A stretch of DNA of 64,000 bases, taken from contig JANTQA010000060.1 of the NCBI GenBank assembly GCA_027625915.1, positions 1,178,001-1,242,000 on the forward strand. Reading direction: 5' to 3'. Both the position numbers and the translations under genes were made by a program. This document shows positions 25,183-36,900 of the stretch, one piece after another. Below the pieces are notes generated by a model. That model saw nothing but the letters and a program-made list of their open reading frames with translations. It was not told the origin of the DNA and did not search any database. The stretch's first letter is position 1; each line of letters opens with the position of its first letter. The stretch is from Anaeramoeba flamelloides. Its lineage: Eukaryota; Metamonada; Anaeramoebidae.

Positions 25183-25870
25183 CACCCTGGGTGTGTTTAT
25201 TTATTATGTTATTTTACTTTCACTTATTCAAAAAGAATTTTCATTTTCAAGAAATTGGACAAAAAAAATATTAATTTCAAAGTAAAAATCAACAAAAACA
25301 AAAAAAAATTTTCAAATAGATTTTTGAATGATAATTTTAAAAAAAAACAAACTTTAAGGGTTTTTCAAGTTACAAGTTCAGATTTGAAAACATTTTAAAC
25401 TTGTAAAAGTAATAGTAAAAACTATTTAGAACAGCTTGGGAAATTGTTTTGTGTTTGACATACAGTCAGTTCCACTTTTAAGGTACAAACTTTCAACGAA
25501 ATTTAAGGTACAAAAAAAATCTCAAATTAAGGCACAAAATTCAAATTCTAGTAAAAATAAATTGTAAAAAATAAAATTCCAAATTTTGTGCCTTAATTTG
25601 AGATTTTTTTGTACCTTAAATTTCGTTGAAAGTTTGTACCTTAAAAGTAAAACTGGCCGTAGATTTTAAATGTAAATTATGAACTTTTACAATCAAATTG
25701 TGACAGAATATAAAATGGTAAAATTGTTGAGATTGTGAATTTTTACCATTTTATAGTAAAAGAAATTCTCAGTGTTTTAAATTTAACTGAGATTATGGAA
25801 ATCTTTCATTGCTGTTTTTATCCACAATTTGGCTGTTTTAACCTGAAAAGGTAGTCAGTAAGTCAACAGA
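25183..25870. repeat. Family G repeat, interrupted by a family A MITE
   Basis: The left part (25183-25460) and right part (25662-25870) match in order the flanks of the 36035-37305 copy (AAACTTGTAAAAG, TTTAGAACAGCTT, GAAATTCTCAG, TTTTAACCTG). The A element at 25461-25661 is the only large difference at this point. Confidence 0.6.
25461..25661. mobile_element. Family A foldback MITE (best-preserved copy)
   Basis: TACAGTCAGTTCCACTTTTA at the left pairs with AAAAGTAAAACTGGCCGTA at the right. The arms are about 80 bp with few mismatches, around a ~40 bp loop. TA at both ends suggests a TA target duplication. Inserted in a family G repeat. Confidence 0.82.
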
Positions 25871-26418
25871 AATAGTTGGGATTTGTATTGTATATATCAA
25901 GTTCTCAAAGTGTGCCGTTTCCTTAAAAAATACTAAAATAAAACACCTTATTTAATGAAATAAAAACGATGATTTATCATTTTAGAAATCTCACAAAATC
26001 AAAAAAAAATTCAAAATAAAATAAATGAGTTTCAAAAAATTGGGGTATGTTCAACAATATTGATATATACCCCAAATTTGTTCCAATTTCACTGATAAAT
26101 ATAGATCCATCAAGGGTCAGACACTAAAGACAACTAATTTTATGAGTTTTTGAATTTAAAAAAATTAAATTGTAACTACATAGCAACCATCCAGAAAAAC
26201 TCTATCATTTATTTTTAAAATAATTAAAACAATAGAAATAAATAAATTATAAAAAAAAAAAAAAAAAAACAGTTTATTATTTTTTTCAATGAACTAGTTG
26301 TGTAGTATGAGTTAAGTATTGATAATGAATCGTAAAGTTGATGTTTTAATCTAAATGAAAATTCTAAAAAGTATTTTTTTCAAAATCAAAATAATTCTAA
26401 ATTTAATTAACTCATTGA

Positions 26419-27933
26419 TTATTTTTTTTCTTTTTCGATCTTTTGTATCATTTTTTTTTTCCTATTTTCATAAGCTAACTTTTTCCTTGACATTCCTTTT
26501 TCATTTATTTTCTTTTTAAAAGAATAATTTGAATCTTGGATAATGAGATGTGATGAATTTAAAGGGTCAAATTCAATTATTTTTTCCATTATTATTAAAT
26601 TTCTCATATTGCCGCCTGACAATTTTTCTTGACAAACATCGATGATCTTAAAACAGATGTGGGTTGGAATATTTTCCTTTTTAAATCCTATCCTCGAGGG
26701 TAGCCAATAGCACAATCGCGATCCAATATTTAAAGACTTTGAAGCAAAGAGGATCAAATATTTTATCAATTCCCCAACACCGACCTGCTTTTTTGATGGT
26801 ATCCGGAATTTCAGAGAGCCTTTTATTTCCTTTGATTGGCCTTCGTTTGTTTTCTTTGATCCCAATTGCTTCGAGCCTTCACGGATACCATAGGGTGGGT
26901 CACAAATAATTGCATCAAATTTGATTCTAGAATTCCAATTATTATTTGTCAAGTCCATTAAAATTATTTCTAAAGGTTTGTCTGCAATATTATATTGTTC
27001 CCAATTCAGCCTCATTCTTTTTTGATCTATTTCTTTTGTATTTGATTTCTTTTGATTTTTCTTTTTATTATATTTTTTCTTTTGGTTTTGCTTTTGATTT
27101 TGATTTTGGCTTTGGCTTTGGTTTGTTTCTCGTTTTTTTTTTTCCTCCAATAATTCCTGATCTCCTTTAATAGTTCTCCAATCAATATCTGATGCAAACG
27201 AAACTGCTCCGTGGACTGAGCAAGGAATTAATAAAGACCCTGTTCCGCAAAAGGGATCGTACACTAAGGATCCTGGCTTAACTAATGCGTAATTTGCGAT
27301 TAAAAACGATAAATCTGCCCTCATTGATGTTCTGCCAATGAACTTTCTTCTCTTTAATCCATATTTTGTATCAACAAACCCTGTGCAACCGATTTGAAAT
27401 GCTAAATAGACATTTCTTGGCTTGTGACATGGGATTAGTGTCCTATTTGAATCAAACTTGCTGTAGTCAAACAATACAAACAGCTCAACATCTGGCTTAT
27501 TTAAATCGACTTCCAGGCCTAAACGTTCATGTGGAAGACATTTCCCAATGTCGTCAAACATGGGGTATTTGGTTTTGCTTTTCCAATGATAATTAAAAGA
27601 ATAAAGCACAAACTTGAAGGTTTTTTGATAAAGATCCTGTTGGTAGACCTCATAGGGCAATTTCTTCAATTTCTCATGTAACTCGCTCAAGGACTCGCCG
27701 TGCTCAAGTACTCTGTAAAAGGAATGAATGAGAACTGATCTTGAACAGATTTTGTCAATTGCCTTTGCCTCTTCATCATTAAGCTCCAAGTAATGAAACG
27801 GAGTGGCAAGTGGCTCAACTAATGTCTCACTTGCCTGCTCAGGGGTTGGGAGGTTATAGAGTTTAAAGAGTGATCGAAGTTCTGGAAGAATAAAATCTAT
27901 TAACTGCCATCTAAGTACAAGCAAGTATTTCAT
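26419..27933 (-). CDS. tRNA (guanine(10)-N2)-methyltransferase, Trm11 family
   Basis: 504-residue single-exon protein. Trm11 with Trm112 makes m2G10 in cytosolic tRNAs. The N-terminus (KYLLVLRWQLIDFILPELR) and the run to about residue 160 match the Trm11 THUMP-like region. GRTSMRADLSFLIANYALV (200-218), DPFCGTGSLL (226-235, SAM-binding motif I) and DPPYGIRE (345-352, catalytic motif IV, D/N-PPY) define the methyltransferase. A Lys/Gln/Asn-rich insert at about 263-305 interrupts the Rossmann fold between motifs and accounts for much of the excess over yeast and human proteins (about 430-465). The C-terminus is Lys-rich. The family partner Trm112 is not in this window. Confidence 0.93.
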   Translation of the reverse strand: MKYLLVLRWQLIDFILPELRSLFKLYNLPTPEQASETLVEPLATPFHYLELNDEEAKAIDKICSRSVLIHSFYRVLEHGESLSELHEKLKKLPYEVYQQDLYQKTFKFVLYSFNYHWKSKTKYPMFDDIGKCLPHERLGLEVDLNKPDVELFVLFDYSKFDSNRTLIPCHKPRNVYLAFQIGCTGFVDTKYGLKRRKFIGRTSMRADLSFLIANYALVKPGSLVYDPFCGTGSLLIPCSVHGAVSFASDIDWRTIKGDQELLEEKKKRETNQSQSQNQNQKQNQKKKYNKKKNQKKSNTKEIDQKRMRLNWEQYNIADKPLEIILMDLTNNNWNSRIKFDAIICDPPYGIREGSKQLGSKKTNEGQSKEIKGSLKFRIPSKKQVGVGELIKYLILFASKSLNIGSRLCYWLPSRIGFKKENIPTHICFKIIDVCQEKLSGGNMRNLIIMEKIIEFDPLNSSHLIIQDSNYSFKKKINEKGMSRKKLAYENRKKKMIQKIEKEKK

Positions 27934-29313
27934 TTGTGCTTTTTTTGTTGTTTGTTTTTTTTTTCGTAATCACAAAGAAAAAGCAAGAAAAGAAACGAAC
28001 TCTAAGAGAATTTTCAACCGAAGGTTTTTTTAGAAAAAAATAAATACGTAAATCTTGACAATTTTGTTTACAAAACAGTTTATAAGAGTGATCAGTTTAC
28101 CTGATAACTCTTTTTTTAACTCATTTAATACAACTTGTTTTTTTGTTTTTGTAAAGTAATTTTAAGGGTAATTATATTACATATAATTTTTCAAGATTGG
28201 AATGTGTTTGGTTCATAATAAGTCTGTTATCTCTTGAAAGGATTTTTCAGAACAAAAAAGTAGACAAAACTCAATTTCTTTATTGTTCTCTGAAATTTAT
28301 AATATAAAAAAAACAGTTAAAATATGGTTTTTTGGAATTATTTCACTTTACTGATTACAATCTTATAAATCTGAAAAAAAGTTGTAGGTATATTATTGTA
28401 GATAATAGTCTATTCTATAAAATAACAATTCAACATATATCAAAAGTTAAAAAAAAAGATTCTATAAAATAAAGGATACAATAAGTCAAAATTATCAAAA
28501 AAAAAAACATTTTGCAATTACAGTAATTCAGATTTCTTTTTCTTATTTCGATCTGTTCACAAATATAAATTATTTTTTTTTATTTTTTCAATAAAATTTT
28601 GACAAAAAAGAATTTTGTAAGGAAGTTTTAAAAAATTTGATTATTAACAATTAAAATTTTTATTAAAAAAATGTTTTTTATAATTTAATACAATATTAAA
28701 TAAAAAAATAAAAAAAACAATTTAATTTATATTTTTTTTTCAAAATCTACCAAAAAATGATTACTAACAATCTAAATTATGTTTCTGGTTCAAAAATGAT
28801 AAAGTTAAGAGAATTATAAATAATCGGTGATCCTAATGAAATATGAAATCATTTTAAGTTTTTAATAATGATAATTTTTTGAATATTTATAAGCTCTAAA
28901 GTTTGAGAGTGGTTGTTATTTCTTATCAAAATTCTACTTTTTTTTTTGATATTTTTGAATCATGTCAATTTTCTGGGGTTTTTTCAAATGAATAGTTTGG
29001 AAGTAGGTTGTATTATTTCAGATCAAAGTTCTTCTTCCTCTTGGATATTTGAAGACTGGTTAGTTTGTACTAGAAATTTATTTGTTTCATTTTATCAGTT
29101 CATACAGTTTTTATATTTTAACATGTTATTGAGAGACTTTTTATTCAAATTTTTTTATTATTTATTCATTAATTTGTTTTTTTTTATTTATTTTTTTTGT
29201 AATTATATTTTAAATTTTAATTCATTATTGGATTGTGTACAAGTAAAATAAAACAGTTTAATAAAAAAAAAAAAAATCGTTACAAGTATAATTTGTTAAA
29301 AGGAAATTACCGT

Positions 29314-29509
29314 TACAGCTAGTTCTAGTTTTAAGATAAAAACTTTTAACGAAAATTTAGATACAAAAAAAATTACAAATTAAGGCATAAAATTCACATT
29401 TCAATAAAATAATTTGTGAAAAAAAAAAAATGAAAATTTCAGTTTATTTTGATATTTTTTTTTGTCTTATATTTCGTTGATAGTTATGTCGAAAAAGTGG
29501 AACTAGATA
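29314..29509. mobile_element. Family A MITE, decayed copy
   Basis: TACAGCTAGTTCTAGTTTTA ... AAAAGTGGAACTAGATA with recognisable but eroded arms (CAAATTAAGGCATAAAATTC). Confidence 0.65.
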
Positions 29510-30319
29510 TATTTAAAATGAAAATACAATTCAATTGAGGTTTAAACTAAATAAATTGAAAACGATTTTTTGAATAAAATTTCTATTATAAGCCTTTGTA
29601 TTAAAAAAAGTAATCTTTTATATGTTAATAACACCAAAATAATAAGCCAAAAAGTCCCAAAATCAAAATTAGTCAAAAAAAAAAAAACTCAATTTATTAG
29701 GTTTTTTCAATGTTTCATATAAATCCGGTTTTGGTTAGTTATTTTTCAAGATTTTATAAATTCAAATTTTGCTCCAATAAAAGAAATATATCTATAGAAC
29801 CAAATAATATCAATCTATATTGTTAAAAATGATGAAATTAGTAGAAGAAAAAATCTATGAGCTAAGTTTTTGATATTTCAATAAATTTATTGATCAATCA
29901 AAATGTTTAGATGCTATAAACTAATTTTCCACATTTTTTCTATTTATCGAAACTCGTCATTAACCACTACAACATTTATTCAAAAAAAAAAAAAAATTTA
30001 TGATCTACAAGAAACAGAGTACATAATTTGTAAAAAAGCGTTAAAATTACGTATAAGACAAAAAAAGATAAAAATATATTATTTCCAAATCAAAATAATT
30101 CCCAATAGTAAGGAAATTTATGTTATTATTTTTATTTTATTTTATTGGGGTGGAAGAGTAAATAACATTCTAAGTGCTCTTCTAATAAATTCCAATTCAG
30201 AAATATAAACCTAAAATCATAAATTCCAATATTACTTGTTTATGATTCTTCGTATTTATTAATTGTTTCACAAAATTTTGGAATTATGAATAACTGAGAA
30301 TACTTTTAGAATAAATAAG

Positions 30320-30522
30320 TACAATCAGTTCCAGTTTTAAAGCCATACACTTGGAAACAAAATTTAAGGCACAAAAAAAAAAAATGGGAAAATGAGCTAC
30401 CAAAATTCAATTCTAGTAAAATAATTTGTGTAAAAAAAATTCCAAAAAATGTACCATAATTTGAAATTTTTTTGCACTTTAATTTTCGTTGAAGGTATGT
30501 GTACTAAAAGTGGAACTGACTA
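30320..30522. mobile_element. Family A MITE, decayed copy
   Basis: TACAATCAGTTCCAGTTTTA ... TAAAAGTGGAACTGACTA. The ends are well kept while the inner arms are eroded. Confidence 0.68.
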
Positions 30523-30949
30523 ATAAAATATAAAATTTCAAGTTAGATATGATCTTCCTTAATTATTTTAAACAACATTTTTTTATATTTTGAATGATAT
30601 GTGTAATCCGTTCGAAGCTATTTGTATGTGTTCTTGTTTTGCCAAGTAAGATGTGAAAAAAACAGGATTGTTATTTTATTTTACGAATGTAAATCTTTTG
30701 TTGGAAATTTTCGCGTACTTTGATTAAAAAGTAAAAATTATGAATATTGATATCAAAAAAAAAAATAATTTCTAAAAGAAATTTTTATTAACTTGTAAAT
30801 TAAAAAACAAAGTCAAATAAATTGTAAGAGATTAAAACAAAAAAATTTTTTTCATTCAAGAGATAAAATCTTATTTTATGATTTTTGACTCAAAAAAAAA
30901 AAAAAATAAAAAATAAAATAAAAAAATAAAAAAATAAATCTATAAAAAA

Positions 30950-33900
30950 TTAATCAATTTGCTTGAGCTCTTCTTCATTTAAAACTTCTTTTAACTTTTT
31001 TTTCTCTTGAACTAACTTTTCTGCTTTTTCTGAAACCATGAATCTTGGGAAAGAATCTCTTTGTAGAAGGTTCTCTATTTCTGTTTGTGCCTTTTTAAAC
31101 ATTGATCCCGAGAGTTTATTCTGTTTAATTTTCTCTGTAATTTTCACTCTAGTGAAATGGTCTATATTGATTTGTTTTGGTGACTCGTAAGCGACATACT
31201 TTTCATAAATTTCCATTGCGATTTTTTGTTGGTTTTCATGCCCGTCTTTTAATAATTGGAATTGTTCCACTTCATTCCAAAATTCAATATTTTCCTCTGA
31301 ATATTCTGCTTCCAGGAATTGCTTAAAGGCTTGAATGCCCTTGGAAGAAATGATTAAAGATTTAATGTTAGGGAATAGATCGACCAAAATCAATTGGCTG
31401 TCCGTTTCTGTATCTGTTGTTAGATTGGTGCTGCTGTTATTATTGACATTGCTTTGGTTCAGAATGGAGTTGCCCGATAAGAGGTTCTCATAATTCTGTG
31501 ATTCGTTATCGAATGAGAATTTCATTTTTTCGTTTTGTCTTAATTGATAATAATAATTGACCAATCGTTTGATTGTCCTTTTGAAGGGTTCTCTGCTGAT
31601 GATAAATTTTTTGATATCCACAATGACATTGATGTTGTTGCCAATGTAAATGCCACCGGATATTATAGCTTCGTTTTCTTCGTATTCGAAGAACAATCGT
31701 AAATATTCCATCCCGTTGTCTGATTTTAGCATTACTGATTCCAACTTTTCATTCGAGATCTTACCCGTGGAAAAGATGTGAATGCCAAATGCGATAATGG
31801 AATACGGTGGGACCATGCGAATGTATGTAGAGGGGTGGTTTCTGTTGAGGGCAAACCTGGCTGCCACCTCACCGGTTTCGATGGCGTGTTGCCATGATCG
31901 GTCGTTGTAAAAATTGTATTCGATGCAATCGCCGCATGCAAAGATATTTGGGTCCGATGTTTGCATTTTGTTGTTGACAACTATCCCCTTCTTCGTTTCC
32001 AAATTGGCCTTCTTCGCCAGCGAAGTTTCAGAAACAACACCCAATGCAAAAATGATTATATCCGACTCGATGAATACTAATTCCTTTTCCTCAAGGCGGA
32101 TCGACTGGATGGCGATCCCCTTGGCAAGATCCTTTGTAGTTTGCTTCACGTTATCGACATTTAGTTTGGATTTTTTCTTTTTAGTTCTTTTGGAAACCTT
32201 CGAATTATCGCCAAGGATTTTGATGAGCTGGTATCCTAAAAATAGCCTGATTCCTTTTTTTTTTACAATTTTTTCGACCACCTGCGAGCCGACAGAATCC
32301 AATCTGCTCGAGGCAATTACTTTATTTGAATCGATGGCATAGATCCTCTTGATCCCAGATTTCCTGAGCGAATCGGCGGTCTCAAGGCCTAATGGCCCAC
32401 AGCCCAATATAGTGGCACTTTTACAGTCGTTGAGTTTGATGTACGTGTTTATTTCATCGACATCATCCAAGGTTCTTAAGCCAAAAACGTTTTTTTTGCT
32501 TGAGGTTCCCTCATTGAGGGTATTGTCTACAAGAGTTTTTTTCTTTTTTTTGCTGAGCATTTTGGGTATCAAATAGGTTTTTTCCCGTGGCAGTTTTTGA
32601 TTAGCTCCCGTTGCCAAAATTAGTTTTGTATATTGCAAATTGAGTTTTTTTGCGGACGATAGCGTATATTTATCATTACTTGTTTCTTTGATTCTTGGCC
32701 TGACTTGTATTGTTTTTTTTTTCCTATTGATGCCCGTCACAACTGCATTTTTCATGAATGTGAGGGAATTTTCGGTGATCCATTTTTCCGTTAATAATTG
32801 GAACCTGGGATCGTTTACTGTCTCATATTTTTCTAAGACTTTTGTTAAATGCGGTCGGTAATATGGCATGTGGTTTTCACCAGAAATTAAAGTAACTTTG
32901 ACTTTTTTATTCATTTCTCTGATCTTTTTGACTGCTGAAACTCCTCCCGCTGATGCTCCAATAACGATGATGTGCCCTTTGTAATTTGCGCTAATAACTT
33001 CCTGTTCGTCCAGATTTTCATATACGTCTTTGCTTTTCGCAAATCCAATGCACACAAACACTTCGGCACTTGCTCCACACCCACCACAAACAAAATCTGG
33101 TGGCAAGACCGATTCAACTGTTTCACCGCATATTAAACATTTCCATAGCCTTAGTCGGCCGTCATTTTCAATTTGATTCGTTTGTTCTTCTGAATTATTA
33201 TTCGTTTGCTTATTGGTATTTTTCTCATTTTTGTTAATGGTGCTGTTGTTGTTGTTGTTGTTCGTTTTTTGAAAATTTTGTTCAACTCTTATTAGCTTAT
33301 TAAATTTTAGTTTATTTTTTTTTAAACCCATTTCAAATTGGCTATTAATTGTTGATTTGCCAACAATAACTTTACCAAAATTAAACCCCCATTGCCTTAA
33401 AAGCATTTTTTGTTGCTTACTCGCCCTGAATCTGATTTGCAATGGCTTGAAAACTTTTAGTCTTAATTGGATAAACCTCTGTGTGATATTTGAACATGCT
33501 TCCCCACTCCATCCATAAGAGCCGAAAACTCCTCCTAACAATTGCCCATTCCCGTGAATTAACGGGTTCATTGAAGAGACAATCTTCCACACATATGGGT
33601 GCGCATCACTCATAATTGTGGGTGTTCCGAATATTAGCCCCTTGGCGGTTGTTAATTCAGAAATCACCTTATTTATGGATTCAGGATCAACCAAATCCAA
33701 GTATACTACTTTGATCCTTCCTTTATCAACAGACTCTATGCCATTTTTCACTTCCTTGGCCATCTCTTTAGTGAAGCCATGTGCGCTTACATAGGCTAAA
33801 ATAACTTTATCTTCACGTAACGTGGGCTGTGACCATTCGGTCCATATTTTGAGGACTTCTTTAACAAAGGAACCCCGCATAACAGGGCCATGTGATGAAC

Positions 33901-36900
33901 AGATCATTTTTAACTTTTCAAGCTCTTTCACTCTCTTCAGAAATGAACGCACATTCTCTTTAAATGCTCCGAAAATTATATCAAAATAGGACTTTCTTTC
34001 CTGCATCAAGGCATCCAGATCATTCTTGTCAACAATCGTGTCACGAAAGACATCTTTGCAATAATAGTGAACACCAAATACATCGCAACAAAACAATGCG
34101 CCAAGTTCTGGACAATAGCTAAATGCAGTGTCTGGCCAATGTCTTTTAGTTATTTTTAGTTTGGAATTTATATGGTTATTTGAAATGAGATTTTGAGAGG
34201 TTTTTATAATAAGTTATATAAATTGATCTACTTTGAATTGCTTTTCAAAGATTTTTAAATGAATCACGAGTAATAATCATTTTTGAATATTTATTTGATT
34301 TTTGTTTTTATTTATTTTTTATTTTGAAGAGGTGAAATTAATTTCCTTTTACGTCCATAAATTTTTGACATTAAAAGAAAATTCATTAGGTTTTTTTTAA
34401 TTTTTGAAATTTTCTTTTTATGGTGCAAATTAAAAAAATCCACAGTTATGTTTTCTTGAGTTTTGTGTTTATTTTGTAAAATCAATAGATTTTCAGAATA
34501 AATGAAAAAATAAAAATAAAAAAAACCTGAGTTTATGTTTTCTTGGGTTTTTCTGTTTATTTGGAAATTCAATAGATTTTCGTTAGGTTTTTTTTACTTT
34601 TCGAAATAAACTGAAAATTTTAATAAATTTCCGGTTTATTTCAAAAAGTAAAAAAAACCTAGAACACTTCACAGATAAAACAGAAACCCCCAAGAAACCC
34701 GTGGTTAGGTTTTTTTGTAATTTTTGTTTGAATTAGAAAACTGGTAGATTTTTGAAACAAAAAAAAAGAATTAAAAAAAAACATCGGCTCACGGAACACC
34801 TCGGCACTCTACGGAACTTCCCTAATTACTAAATTTTTGTTTAGAAATTTCAATCAAGAATCATAATTTTCTTTATAATTAAAAAATGACAAGATAAATA
34901 ATTATCATTTATTTTGAATAATATCAAAGATATTATTCCTGTTTTTTTTTTTTATTTGAAATAATTCTTTAATCCAACTTATTCGATTTTTTTCATAAGA
35001 TGGGAAGTCTCATAAATAATTGGCGGAAGTCCCATAAAAAAAGTTTTTTTTATTTTTTATTCCAACAAAAATATGATCTTTAATATATTTTAATTTTAAA
35101 TGGATATTCAAAAAAGCTTTTATTTGTTTTGTTGAACATTTATATTTTATAGATTTTTTACAAATAATAGAATTAATGAAGATTGTTTTTAGTGTTTTGT
35201 AAATGTTCAAATTATGTTTTAATTTACAACTTTGATCTGTTTTGTTAGATATATTGTTTATTTTTTTTTTTTTTTTTAAACAATTCAAATTTTTTAAATA
35301 TTTATTTATACCATAATAAGTTTTTCAAAGTAGATAAAAATAAGTTGTTTCATAAATAATCATCAAAATCAATATACTTTACTGATATTTAAAAGTAAAA
35401 TGGAACAAGTATTTGATCTCATTTCTTTTTTTTTTTTTTTTTTTTATTCAGTTATATTCTGGACAGTTAAAAGTCTCACTTAAAAATAAAAGAGAAAAAA
35501 TATATATTAACACTATATAATAAGTTCTAAAATTAAAATAAGCTAACTAAAGTTGATTTAATTTGTTTGAATAAATATTGCAAATATAGTTGTTTCAAAC
35601 TGGTGAATGCGTTAGCTTTTCCTGAAATTTTAAAGTTAATTAAACTTGGTTAAAATCCATATCAATTGAAATGGTTAATTGTTGTTTAATATCTCAAATC
35701 TTCTCTTAATGTGTTTTTTTTTTGAAGATCCAGTACAAAATAGTAATTTTTTGAAAAGTTTTGAAATTTAATATCAAAAAATTGGAAAGTTGTTGGAGAA
35801 TGATTTCCTTATTGTAGTCTTGTGTTTTGGTGCTAAAATTTATTTTCACTATTCAGGTATATTTGGATTGAAATGAGTTATAACAAAGATTTGCTAATTA
35901 TAAAAATTCATGTAAAAGTTAAAATATCTGCACCAGAGTCAAAATGGCTGTAAATGAAAAAAAAAAAAAAAATAATTAAAAATTTGTTCTCATTCAATAA
36001 GCAAATATGAGTAAATCTTCTTTTTAAGGACTAAATTTACGCCCTTGAGGGTGTTGAGTTATTTTTTTATTTTACATTGACTTCTCAAAAAATAGGAGAA
36101 AAAAATAACTCATTTCAAAGCTAAAAATATCATCAACACAAAAAAATTCAAAAATTGTCAAATAAACTATTTTCTAGTCAAAGGGGCCCAGTTGTCGGGG
36201 GTGAATTGAATAGTTTAAAAGGTTTGAATGTGGATATTAGAAGAAAAAATTTAATTTCAAAATTTCAAAATTTCAAAATAGAAAACATTTTTTCACATTT
36301 TTTGCACATTTTGCTATCATTTTGAAATCATTTACAAATTTTTTTTTTATTCCCAGATCGGTAGTCACTTTTGATAAAAAAGGTGTTATTTTAAGGTTAT
36401 TGGAACATTAAAAATAATTGTATAGAAATCCTATTTATTTCTATTGGAATTTTATTTGATCTTCAATAGGAGATCAAAATGAACCTTGTTGTTTTTCTCA
36501 ATTGTAACCTAAGAATTTGAGTTTTTGAATTTTTTAGGAAATCTATTGATCTATTCTTTTTTATATCATACAGGATCTCAACTATTCTTTGATGTTTATT
36601 ATTCGACTTTTTTTTTATTTGTTCTTCAAATGGTCAATTATCAAAAATAATTGATTCTTGAAAAAAATGTTTGTTTTTGGATACCCCTTTTGACAGAAAC
36701 AAAGTTTAGATCTTTAAAAGTTTTCAAAAAAAAATGACTTTTAGGGATTTTCAAGTACAAGTATAAATTTTAAAACATTTCAAACTTGTAAAAGCAACTA
36801 TTAAAAAATATTTAGAACAGCTTTAGGAATTTTTTTGTTTTTATATACTGATAAATTCAAAGATATTTAATAAAATTTTGAGTTCAATTTTCCATTTTGT

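Larger units (their letters stand above)
22476..26418. other. Convergent intergenic region between calcineurin A and Trm11
   Basis: Both flanking genes end here. It contains a repeat word shared in inverse with 51.4 kb (22738-22830), a family G element (25183-25870) and a family A MITE (25461-25661). The segment 22850-25180 is A/T-rich with nothing recognised. Confidence 0.6.
27934..30949. other. Intergenic region between Trm11 and the fusion gene
   Basis: Contains two decayed family A elements (29314-29509, 30320-30522). The remainder is A/T-rich. Reading frames at 28913-29251 and 29903-30208 are biased to Phe/Leu/Ile/Lys and show no family resemblance. As both neighbours are on the minus strand, the Trm11 promoter should lie just above 27933. 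Confidence 0.55.

Noticed and set aside
28913-30208. Frames of 100-112 residues between Trm11 and the fusion gene
   Set aside because: Phe/Leu/Ile/Lys-dominated, no homologous motif, and partly adjoining MITEs.
31914-32861. Several plus-strand frames
   Set aside because: Antisense shadows of the reductase part of the fusion gene.
31732-33126. Minus-strand alternative frames within the fusion gene
   Set aside because: Out-of-frame overlaps with the conserved NROR and rubredoxin coding sequence.
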